Source: Bacillota bacterium (GTDB lineage: Bacteria; Bacillota; Clostridia; Christensenellales; Christensenellaceae). Taken from it: a stretch of 58,777 bases of DNA. The notes beneath the pieces are model-generated. The model made no database searches. It saw only the letters and a list, made by a program, of their open reading frames with translations, and had not been told where the DNA came from. A program made the position numbers and the translations under genes. Of this stretch, positions 8,182-15,382 are shown piece after piece (positions within the stretch are counted from its first letter, which is position 1; each line of letters opens with the position of its first letter). The stretch spans positions 1 through 58,777 of the forward strand of contig JAEWMJ010000026.1 in the NCBI GenBank assembly GCA_023393165.1, given 5' to 3'.

Positions 8182-11100
8182 ATGATAAAAATAAAAAGAC
8201 TGCGGGGAATCATAATGACAGCCGTGCTGCTGGCTGCAATGCTGCCCGCCACAGCGCTGGCGGCACAAACGCGTGACGCAGGGGACCCAACCGCGCTTGC
8301 CACGGCATTGTCGGCGGCGCAAGACGGAGATACCATCCGGCTGACGGCTGATATTTCGTTTACCTCAGCCATAACCATCAACGGAAAGGCCATCACCTTT
8401 GACCTTAACGGTTACACACTGAACGTTACTGTCTCTTCCGGGAACGCGCTGACGGTGAGAAACCATGGAAAAGTAATTCTTGCCCCCGGCGGAGGGGAAC
8501 TGAACGTCAAAACCACCGGCAATGATGCTTACGGCGTATATGTTCAGGACAACAACAGCAGCGCAACCGTCACCAATGCAAGGGGAGAGGGAGAAGACAG
8601 TTGCGGCGCAACAGCGTTTTCCGGTGGCAGCATCACGGTTTTGAACAATGCCACGGCATCCGGCACGTACAGTGCCGGTGCGTATACAAACGGTACGGGA
8701 GCAACGATCACCGTTAAAGGGAACGCCACCGCAACCGGAGAAGAATGCACCGGCGCATATGCGGACGGAGAAAACACGATCACCATTGACGGGGATGCCA
8801 CGGCATCCGGCGGGAGCTGGACCAGCGGCGTATTTGCCGAGGATGGCGCAACCGTAACAGTAGGCGGCAACGTTTCGGCAAGCGGCAGCAGCAGCATAGG
8901 CGCATATACTTACTGGGGTGGTACGGTTACCGTCGGACGGAACGCCACGGCAACCGGCGACAACAGCACCGGCGCAAGATGTATGGGGACGATTGTAGTC
9001 AGCGGCAATGTTACGGCAGACGGCAGCAACAGCACCGGCGCATCTGTGTACGACGGCGCTACGGTCACAATTGACGGGATCATTACAGCGGTTGACTATA
9101 TTAAGCTGCAAGGCCGGGCTAAAGCGCAGAATGAAATGGAGCTTACAACTTCAAAACCGGGATATTATACGTATACAGACAACACCAGTACGGTTTGGGT
9201 CAAAATCCCGGCCACGCTGGACATCACCACAGGTACGCTTCCCGCCGCAGAGGTAGGCGCCGCGTACAGCCAGACGGTGGCAGTTAATTATACGGGAACA
9301 GGCGTGCTTACATACAGCGCGGAAGGGCTTCCGGCCGGACTGTCGATCAATACGCATACCGGCGTTATCAGTGGTACGCCTGCCGCAGGTACAGGGGCGG
9401 ATTCGCCTTATGCCGTTACGGTAAATGTCACAGATGGCACGCTTGCAGACTCCGGAAACTTTTCTCTGGCGGTAACTGAAAAAAGTACGATCAGCCCCGT
9501 AAGTGCCGGTTTTGATAAAAAACCATCGGCGCAGGTAGATGTGCAGGTAACCATGACGCTGAACGGAAACACGCTGAGCAGTATATATAACGGAGCGTCC
9601 AAGCTAACAGAAAGCACCGATTATACGGTTTTGGGCACCACGGTGACAATCAGCAAATCCTACCTGGCAACGCTGGCAACAGGCGCCGCTACGCTGACCT
9701 TCAATTTCAGCGCGGGCGGCCCGCAGAGCCTTTCGGTCACAATAAGCGACAGCTCGGACACAACAAAGCCCACAGTCGTCTCCGCAGAACCGAACGGTTC
9801 CGGCGCATCCGTCAGCGGCAGTCTTGTGATCACGTTCAGCGAGGCGATGGACACGGCAGCGGGCACGGTATCTCTTGGCGGCGCGTCCCTGGCGGGCGGA
9901 AGCTGGTCCGGCAGCCAAAACGTTTACACAGCTGCATATTCCGGGCTTGCACACGGTGCGGGATATACGATCAACATATCCGGCTTTAAAGACATTGCAG
10001 GCAATACGATGGACGCCGACGGCAGCCACGGCTTTACCACTGCGTCCGAAACAATAGGCGCTGTCATAAGCCCTATATCCGTCAGTTACGACCTTGCGCA
10101 TCCAGGCGACGTGAGCACGGCGGTTACTTGGAACAGTGCCGGGGCGGTTACGGATGTGGCACGCGGCTCCGAACATTTGGCGTCCGGCGACTACTCTATT
10201 AACGGAAATACGCTGACGATTAGTAACGCGTATCTTGCCGCCCGGAATTTTTCCGCAAATGACAGGGCGGTGTTTACAATTTCTTTTGACATCGGCGATC
10301 CTGCCAGCCTGACGGTGGAGATTGTGAACAATTACGCGCCGGGCAGCAACGCTGCCCTTAGTGATCTGACGGTGGGCGGCCGTACGGTGAGCGGATTTGC
10401 ATCCGGCAATACCGAGTATAACGTGGAGCTGCCTTATGGGACCCAGCCCGGCAGCGATGCAGCAAAGGTTGGAGCGGCGCCTGCCGATCCCAAGGCAACG
10501 GTGGGCGTCACGCAGACACCCGCATTGCCCGGCAACGCGACGGTTGTGGTGACGGCGGAAGATAAGGCAACGGCAAATACCTATACGGTTCATTTCACAC
10601 TGGGCGCGCCGCCAAATCCGCCTCCTCAGCCCCATACCATCACCGTTATGAATGACGGTAACGGACAGGGAAGCTCGAGCGCGGCCAGCGCGGTTTCGGG
10701 AACAACCGTGACGCTGGCGGCAGCGCCGAACAGCGGGTATCGCTTCAAGGAGTGGCGCGTGGTTTCGCCCTCCAGCCTGGGTATCAGAGGCAACGGATTC
10801 ACGATGCCGGACGAAGCGGTAACGGTAATGGCTATATTTGAGAAAAATGCCCCCGCAACCTATACGGTGACTGTGGACAGCGGCACAGGCAGCGGCAGCT
10901 ACGCAAAAGGAGCCGCGGTCAGCATCACGGCGGACGCACCCCCTGAGGGCAAAGTATTCGATGAATGGACGACAGGCAGCGGAGGCGTGGCCTTTGATAA
11001 CGCCCAATCTTACAGAACCACCTTCATTATGCCGGACCATGCGGTCGTGGTAACGGCAACCTACAGGGACAGCGTACCTGCCAGCAGCGCCAAAGTCATT

Positions 11101-11727
11101 ACGATTGTGCAAACGCCGGATGTGCCCAATCCAGAACTCATCACTGTGGAACCTGTTGGAGACGCCTTTAACCAGCCTGTGGAAGTCCGGATTCAGCAGA
11201 GCACGCACGCCGGTGATATGGTCCGCAATGCCATGAGGAATGGCTCTAGCCAACTGAATTTTGATGATATGCAGATATTCCCGCTGGACATCAGCATGTA
11301 TATTGCAGGGACTGATACCCGAGTACAGCCCAGGGAGGGAACGGCGGTCAGGATCACCATCCCGATCCCCCCCGAACTACTCGCAAGCAAGGACAAGCTG
11401 GTGGTTGTCTGCGTGACGGACGGCAAGCTGACGTTGCTGCCTGCAACGGTGGTTATGAAAAACGGCGTCGACTGCGTGGAATTTACGGCAACGCACTTCT
11501 CGCCCTACGCGCTTGTAATCGATAAGGATGGATCGCTGTCCGATTTGAATGCCAGTAAAGCCTCGCCGCCGGCTTCAAGCAACAGCCTGCCAAGTGCTAC
11601 TCCGTCGAACAATATCACCGAAACTGCCGGCAGCAGCCTGCTTTGTATTGTATGGCTGCTGGTTGGAATTTGCATAGGAGGCGGTATTGTTTTCGTAATA
11701 TACCGGATCAAAGAGGTTAAAAAATAA
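8182..11727 (+). CDS. Large multi-domain surface protein with C-terminal membrane anchor
   Basis: A 1181-aa exported protein. Residues 1-27 are a signal peptide ending ATALAA. About 45-330 is a repetitive, probably beta-helical stretch built on GNATATG-like turns. Then come Ig-like modules: a putative Ig (He_PIG) domain at about 345-430 with GLSINTHTGVISGTP, a CBM_X2-like domain at about 437-525, a Big_5-like domain at about 525-620, a second CBM_X2-like domain at about 630-715, a cadherin-like beta-sandwich at about 722-810, and two Gly-rich bacterial repeats ending FTMPDEAVTVMAIF and FIMPDHAVVVTATY at about 816-965. A Ser/Pro linker and one transmembrane helix (about 1152-1174) with a KEVKK tail anchor it; there is no LPxTG. 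The start is ATG 8182 with AAGGAGG; the open frame upstream of it lacks a site. Function probably adhesion or polymer binding. Confidence 0.85.
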   Translation: MIKIKRLRGIIMTAVLLAAMLPATALAAQTRDAGDPTALATALSAAQDGDTIRLTADISFTSAITINGKAITFDLNGYTLNVTVSSGNALTVRNHGKVILAPGGGELNVKTTGNDAYGVYVQDNNSSATVTNARGEGEDSCGATAFSGGSITVLNNATASGTYSAGAYTNGTGATITVKGNATATGEECTGAYADGENTITIDGDATASGGSWTSGVFAEDGATVTVGGNVSASGSSSIGAYTYWGGTVTVGRNATATGDNSTGARCMGTIVVSGNVTADGSNSTGASVYDGATVTIDGIITAVDYIKLQGRAKAQNEMELTTSKPGYYTYTDNTSTVWVKIPATLDITTGTLPAAEVGAAYSQTVAVNYTGTGVLTYSAEGLPAGLSINTHTGVISGTPAAGTGADSPYAVTVNVTDGTLADSGNFSLAVTEKSTISPVSAGFDKKPSAQVDVQVTMTLNGNTLSSIYNGASKLTESTDYTVLGTTVTISKSYLATLATGAATLTFNFSAGGPQSLSVTISDSSDTTKPTVVSAEPNGSGASVSGSLVITFSEAMDTAAGTVSLGGASLAGGSWSGSQNVYTAAYSGLAHGAGYTINISGFKDIAGNTMDADGSHGFTTASETIGAVISPISVSYDLAHPGDVSTAVTWNSAGAVTDVARGSEHLASGDYSINGNTLTISNAYLAARNFSANDRAVFTISFDIGDPASLTVEIVNNYAPGSNAALSDLTVGGRTVSGFASGNTEYNVELPYGTQPGSDAAKVGAAPADPKATVGVTQTPALPGNATVVVTAEDKATANTYTVHFTLGAPPNPPPQPHTITVMNDGNGQGSSSAASAVSGTTVTLAAAPNSGYRFKEWRVVSPSSLGIRGNGFTMPDEAVTVMAIFEKNAPATYTVTVDSGTGSGSYAKGAAVSITADAPPEGKVFDEWTTGSGGVAFDNAQSYRTTFIMPDHAVVVTATYRDSVPASSAKVITIVQTPDVPNPELITVEPVGDAFNQPVEVRIQQSTHAGDMVRNAMRNGSSQLNFDDMQIFPLDISMYIAGTDTRVQPREGTAVRITIPIPPELLASKDKLVVVCVTDGKLTLLPATVVMKNGVDCVEFTATHFSPYALVIDKDGSLSDLNASKASPPASSNSLPSATPSNNITETAGSSLLCIVWLLVGICIGGGIVFVIYRIKEVKK

Positions 11728-11737
11728 GCAGTACCCA

Positions 11738-11774
11738 GGCAGGACCGTCCAAAGAAAAAGCGTCTTGCCTTTTT
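11738..11774 (+). terminator. Intrinsic terminator of the surface-protein gene
   Basis: GGCAGGAC (11738-11745) pairs with GTCTTGCC (11762-11769), one G-U pair, followed by five T. It begins 11 bases after the stop codon. Confidence 0.7.
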
Positions 11775-11804
11775 ACCATAAAAGAAGATGGAATCCTAAT
11801 GATT

Positions 11805-12140
11805 AATCGAGTAGGAGGCGCTCCATTATAGAGCAGCCGACCTCTCATACCACCGTACGTACCGTTCGGTATACGGCGGTTCAATAGCATAAGTGCAATT
11901 TACGAAGGGACTCGTACCATGCAAGAAAATCATAGTATCCTGCAAGTGCGAGTTTCTTGTTGTCAATGGCCCTGTTGAGAATTGGGCTACCGGCAATCCG
12001 CCAATAGCCCAATCGGGAATTGCCCCATTCGAAAACCTGCCACTCTGGCACACCCAGTTTACAGTGAGCACGAGTTCTGGTTCTTGGCTTCTTCACTGTT
12101 TCCAGATATACATTCGGATTCGGGGCCTCAACCATTTGTT
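11805..12140 (-). mobile_element. 3' remnant of a group II intron
   Basis: On the minus strand the sequence around 11840-11884 folds as a domain V-like hairpin (ACCGCCGTAT ... GTACGGTGGT, with GTATGAGAGGTCGG just after), and domain VI-like sequence ends in CCTCCTACTCGATT near 11805, a pattern familiar from bacterial group II intron 3' ends. The maturase C-terminus lies immediately upstream. The reverse-transcriptase part and the intron 5' end are missing, so the element is dead. The left end is set at the apparent 3' splice site; the right end (near 12140) is where protein similarity fades. Confidence 0.8.
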
Positions 12141-12213
12141 CCAGCCGCTGAGTGTTAGTTATATGGGCAACATAAATACTTAATATTCCATTTACCATTA
12201 TACTTAATCTCAC
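11881..12213 (-). pseudogene. C-terminal fragment of a group II intron reverse transcriptase/maturase
   Basis: The last 70 or so residues match the C-terminal part of intron-encoded proteins: KKPRTRTRAHCKLGVPE, then GNSRLGYWRIAGSPILNRAI and AGYYDFLAWYESL, ending LHLCY. Only this tail is present; the RT catalytic YADD region is absent. The open frame extends to an ATG at 12213, but the first 30-35 residues do not resemble the family and are probably flanking DNA fused by the deletion. No ribosome site is visible. Treated as a non-functional fragment. Confidence 0.8.
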
Positions 12214-12351
12214 CGATAAGGAATTTAGCGCTGAGTACGAAGCTCTCTGAATTGGTAATCATAATCATGCTATAATTATGCAATTCCAAGTTCTCAGTAA
12301 AATAATTGCTGTAAAATTCTTAATTTACAGAGTATACTATTATCATTAAAA
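12214..12351. other. A/T-rich intergenic DNA
   Basis: A TGCTATAAT extended -10 is at 12268-12276 on the plus strand, but it is followed by no gene start before 12455 and may be chance. No other structure was recognised. Confidence 0.35.
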
Positions 12352-12379
12352 TTGAATTGTTGTTAAAAAGAATTATTAT
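12352..12379 (+). promoter_or_regulatory. Probable promoter of the cyclophilin gene
   Basis: TTGAAT (12352-12357), 16-base spacer, TATTAT (12374-12379). The predicted start leaves a leader of about 70 bases to the ATG at 12455. Confidence 0.45.
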
Positions 12380-12454
12380 GTCAACCCCGTCTCTCCATGC
12401 ATGAAGTGCCTGGCACGGCTGACTAAACAAACATCATCATAGGAGGAAATAATA

Positions 12455-13066
12455 ATGAAGAAGTATATTGTATGTGTGATGCTGTCCATATTACTGGTAT
12501 TTTCAGCCGGATGCGCAGAATCCCAAGGGACCACATCCAAAGCCAGCGGGACTGAGCTCCAAACAAACGGTACTTTGCACCATATAACCATTGAAGTGAA
12601 AGACTATGGGACAATTTCCGTGGAGCTTGACGAGGAAAACGCGCCAATCTCGACAGACAACTTTATAAGCCTGGCAAAGGATGGCTTTTATGATGGTCTG
12701 ACTTTTCACAGGATCATCTCCGGCTTTATGATCCAGGGGGGTGACCCGAACGGCAATGGGTCAGGCGGTTCAGGCAACACGATAAAAGGTGAATTTTCCT
12801 TAAATGGCGTGAAAAACCCCTTGTCCCATACAAGAGGCGCCATCTCGATGGCACGTTCCAAAGACAATAACAGCGCAAGCTCTCAGTTTTTCATTGTTCA
12901 TGAAGACAATCCGGGACTGGACGGACAATATGCGGTTTTCGGCTATGTTACCGAAGGAATGGACATTGTGGATAAGATATGCGAAAATACGCCGGTAGTG
13001 GATAACAACGGGACCGTAGAGAAAGAAGACCAACCTGTGATTACATCCATCAAGGTCATTGATTAG
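12455..13066 (+). CDS. Lipoprotein peptidyl-prolyl cis-trans isomerase (cyclophilin)
   Basis: A 203-aa exported cyclophilin that should speed prolyl isomerisation of proteins outside the membrane. Residues 1-20 are a lipoprotein signal with the lipobox FSAGC, so it is anchored by Cys20. The cyclophilin domain fills about 48-200: FHRIISGFMIQGGDPNGNGSGG at about 88-109 holds the active-site Arg, and SQFFIV (about 144) and the FGYV segment (about 166) are standard. A Ser/Thr-rich linker joins anchor and domain. The start is ATG 12455 with AGGAGG 9 bases upstream. It stands alone between a dead intron and a repeat region. Confidence 0.92.
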   Translation: MKKYIVCVMLSILLVFSAGCAESQGTTSKASGTELQTNGTLHHITIEVKDYGTISVELDEENAPISTDNFISLAKDGFYDGLTFHRIISGFMIQGGDPNGNGSGGSGNTIKGEFSLNGVKNPLSHTRGAISMARSKDNNSASSQFFIVHEDNPGLDGQYAVFGYVTEGMDIVDKICENTPVVDNNGTVEKEDQPVITSIKVID

Positions 13067-13082
13067 CGGTGTAACCTCGCCC

Positions 13083-13102
13083 CTGATTAGCTAATCAGTT
13101 TT
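13083..13102 (+). terminator. Weak terminator after the cyclophilin gene
   Basis: CTGATTAGCTAATCAG (13083-13098) is a perfect 16-base palindrome followed by TTTT. With a 4-base loop it leaves a 6-bp stem, so it is weak but well placed, 17 bases after the stop. Confidence 0.45.
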
Positions 13103-13211
13103 AAATTTAATATTGATTCAGGGCTTAGGCTACGATTATATGGATAATGACGGGGAAAAGCTCAGGGAGATTTTGCTGAACGTGTGTAGAACTGTATACA
13201 AATCAAATTAG
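13095..13211 (+). pseudogene. Gene remnant, possible regulator C-terminus
   Basis: An open stretch without a start codon reads through LGYDYMDNDGEKLREILLNV and ends CRTVYKSN at the TAG 13209-13211. Composition is protein-like and resembles the last helix of a TetR-type ligand domain, but the match is by feel only. No intact gene is present here. Confidence 0.3.
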
Positions 13212-13622
13212 ATTGCAGTCCATAACTTACATTATTATGAGTCTGATTATATTGCAGAAAATCAATAAATTTATAAAAAAACTAGTAATTTTACATAACG
13301 CGCCTTAGATAAAGATATAGCAGATATATCATCCTGCCAAGGCCCCACCAGGCTCAAGCGGTATTTTTTTGACCCCTCAAGGCATGCGGAGACGGCTTCG
13401 CTATTGGGAAAAAACTACAACTGCCAAAACATGTGAACCTTCCCCTTTTCTTCTCGCAATTTTTTCCCGCGCCCATATTTATCCCTAAGGCCCTCCTATA
13501 AATTTCCACATTTTTCACGAAATTTTACCTCTTTATAACAAAAATTTTATATAAATATAACATTACTGTGCTACAGTTTGTTTATGGATATACACACAGA
13601 ACAAGATTCAAAAGGTGGAAGT
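13212..13622. other. Intergenic DNA with copy 2 of the dispersed repeat
   Basis: Positions 13327-13396 match 7629-7700. The rest is A/T-rich. TTTACC about 17 bases before TATATA (around 13525-13555) could be the promoter of the signalling operon, and ACTGTGCTACAGT (13564-13576) is a small inverted repeat of unknown role just before it. Confidence 0.45.
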
Positions 13623-13997
13623 ATGGATATTCATGCAGAAAAACGGAAAATTACCCGCGTAGACTATCCTATCCGCGCGCAGGCCGAATATCAGGGCTCG
13701 CTCTTTCAGGGCGAAATCATAAACGTCAGTCTAAACGGCCTTTTGTTCAAGTCTGACGAACATATGGACGTATCGGCGCGGGAGCGGGTCTCAATGCTAA
13801 TTGATTGGAACGATACGGAAAATGGCCTCGTCTCCACAATTGAATGTATTGTTGCCAGAAGAGCGGAACGCATCCTGGGGCTTCAGTTCGATGTGATCGA
13901 CAGCGATACATTAATGCTGCTCAGGGAAAGGCTGGCCGCCAAAGCGGGAGACAGAATCAACCAGGAATTCATTCATTTCATGATAGACAGCAAATAA
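13623..13997 (+). CDS. PilZ domain protein, probable c-di-GMP receptor
   Basis: A 124-aa cytoplasmic protein that is little more than one PilZ domain. Both c-di-GMP contact motifs are visible: RxxxR in KRKITRVDY at about residues 8-12, and [D/N]xSxxG in INVSLNG at about 36-41. The start is ATG 13623 with AGGTGG; an ATG at 13578 would add a tail with no site. It is the first gene of a run with the MshEN/CheX-like, CheY-like and Hpt-kinase genes (33-62-base gaps), so it probably feeds c-di-GMP state into that phosphorelay or shares its output. The link is inference from gene order. Confidence 0.87.
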   Translation: MDIHAEKRKITRVDYPIRAQAEYQGSLFQGEIINVSLNGLLFKSDEHMDVSARERVSMLIDWNDTENGLVSTIECIVARRAERILGLQFDVIDSDTLMLLRERLAAKAGDRINQEFIHFMIDSK

Positions 13998-14030
13998 CAC
14001 TTTAAATCGCGAATTTTGAGAGGAGATTCT

Positions 14031-14468
14031 ATGTTTAATCAGTATTTTGGCAACTATCTTTTAGAGAAAAAAATCATCCGGCCCGAAGAACTGCGGCAGG
14101 TGTTGGAGGAACAGAAATCGGTTAGGGTCAAGCTGGGCGTGCTGGCTATTGATTCCGGCTATATGAACGCCGCGCAGGTGGATCATATCCATAAACTCCA
14201 GGCTGTACGCGACCAAAAATTCGGCGAGCTGGCTCTTGAAGAAGGGTATCTTACCCCGGGCCAGTTAGAAGGACTGCTGCATGTACAAAAAAGATCGAAT
14301 GTGTTGCTCGGGCAGATTCTCATCGAAAAGGGGCTCTTTTCCTTTGAAAAATATCAAGAAGTGATGCGTCAATACCGGCAGGATTCCCGCCTGACTGACG
14401 AGGAAATTGAGGCGCTAAAAAACAGCGATGTCAAAAAAATTGCTGAGACGTTTCTGAAAACCTTATAG
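14031..14468 (+). CDS. MshEN/GspE-N-like repeat protein, N-terminal part of an interrupted gene
   Basis: A 145-codon reading frame from ATG 14031 (GAGGAG upstream) to a TAG at 14466-14468. It consists of four tandem repeats of the type xLGxxLxxxGxxxxxQLxxxLxxQ, starting at about residues 4, 38, 65 and 91. This is the pattern of MshEN/GspE N-terminal domains, some of which bind c-di-GMP; the usual Arg of RLG is K, K, L here. The same frame continues open for 154 codons after the TAG as a CheX-like phosphatase domain, so this is most likely the front half of one 299-codon gene broken by an amber codon. As it stands it would make a free repeat protein. Confidence 0.8.
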   Translation: MFNQYFGNYLLEKKIIRPEELRQVLEEQKSVRVKLGVLAIDSGYMNAAQVDHIHKLQAVRDQKFGELALEEGYLTPGQLEGLLHVQKRSNVLLGQILIEKGLFSFEKYQEVMRQYRQDSRLTDEEIEALKNSDVKKIAETFLKTL

Positions 14469-14930
14469 GTCGAGCCGGGCGAGCGGCTCCACGAATACCT
14501 TGAACTTTTCATCAGAAATCTGATCCGTTTCATTGACGGCGAAATCCGGGTAGAAACAGCCCGGGAGACGGGCTCCTATTCATTTGATTATATGGTTACG
14601 CAACCCGTAGAGGGCGATCAACCGTTTTTCAGCGGTTTTGCCGCGTCCGAGGCCGTACTGACCCAATTCGCTTCCATTTATGCGGATGAAACGCTCACAC
14701 ATATGGACGACCTGGCCAAGGATTCTTTGGAAGAATTCCTGAACTGCCAGAACGGTTTGTTCCTGTCCCATCTCTCCAATCGTGGGATCGAGCTGGAACT
14801 GCTTCCTGGAGAAGTCAAACAGAACGGCACATTGCTCAAAACCACGGAAAAGCTGATCGTCATCCCCTGCCATTTGAGTTTTGGCAGGATCGACTTCCTG
14901 TTTGCGGACGAACTCCCGTATTTTGCTTAA
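14469..14930 (+). pseudogene. CheX-like phosphatase domain, cut off from its start by an in-frame TAG
   Basis: The frame continues directly from the TAG with VEPGERLHEYLELFIRNLIR and runs to the TAA at 14928-14930, about 153 residues. It carries the CheC/CheX/FliY phosphatase signature [D/S]-x3-E-x2-N in DSLEEFLN near position 14725. No ATG, GTG or TTG with a ribosome site lies near the front; the first ATG (14592) would remove 41 residues of the domain. Either it is dead, or it is made by readthrough of the amber codon as a fusion. If active, its natural substrate is the phospho-CheY encoded 62 bases downstream. Confidence 0.75.
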
Positions 14931-14992
14931 AATCGGGCCCTGCCGGGCCCAAATGTTTACAGATTTAGTAATGATAAATGGAGGTTCTACTT

Positions 14993-15358
14993 GTGGCTAA
15001 AATAATGATTGTGGACGATTCGTTGATATCCAGAAAAAAACTGAGAACAATCCTGGAGGCAGCCAATCATGAAATTGTAAGTGAGATTGGAGACGGTACG
15101 GAAGCCGTCCAAAAATACCAGGATCTGTCGCCTGACGTGGTTACCATGGACATCACCATGCCCAAGATGGACGGCATTTCGGTACTAAAAGAGCTTATGA
15201 AACACGACCCTTCGGCCCGGGTGGTCATGATCACTGCGCTGGGCAAAGGCGACACCATCCTGGAGGCTCTGAACGCAGGGGCCAAAAACTATATTACCAA
15301 ACCGTTCACAGATGATCAGGTTTCTGATGCTATCGAGGAAGCTTTGCAATCATTATGA
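14993..15358 (+). CDS. CheY-like single-domain response regulator
   Basis: A 121-aa receiver domain with no output domain. The acidic pair is in IVDDS at about residues 8-9, the phospho-acceptor Asp in VTMDITMPKMDG at about 52, the switch Thr in MITALG at about 82 and the invariant Lys in TKPF at about 104. The start is a GTG at 14993 set by GGAGG eight bases upstream (14980-14984); the ATG at 14978 lies before that site. The kinase gene begins 24 bases downstream. The neighbour kinase should phosphorylate it and the CheX-like domain should dephosphorylate it, which suggests a small stand-alone switch. Confidence 0.92.
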   Translation: MAKIMIVDDSLISRKKLRTILEAANHEIVSEIGDGTEAVQKYQDLSPDVVTMDITMPKMDGISVLKELMKHDPSARVVMITALGKGDTILEALNAGAKNYITKPFTDDQVSDAIEEALQSL

Positions 15359-15382
15359 TTGTATGGGGTGAGAGATTGCCTT

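Noticed and set aside
8620..9070. CRISPR-like regular repeats (GGCAACGCCACGGCA-like units)
   Set aside because: They are coding repeats of the surface protein, of unequal spacing and in frame; no spacer/repeat structure and no cas genes.
9604..11253. A 549-codon open frame on the minus strand inside the surface-protein gene
   Set aside because: It is a by-product of the GC-rich, low-complexity plus-strand gene; no start site or family pattern, composition rich in Arg and Cys.
12241..12300. TGCTATAAT at 12268 as the promoter of the cyclophilin gene
   Set aside because: It is 180 bases upstream and a better -35/-10 pair is at 12352-12379.
14466..14468. TAG as an encoded pyrrolysine
   Set aside because: No pyl genes are in the window, the position is in a linker between domains, and a CheX-like protein is not a known Pyl protein. 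Nonsense mutation or readthrough is simpler.
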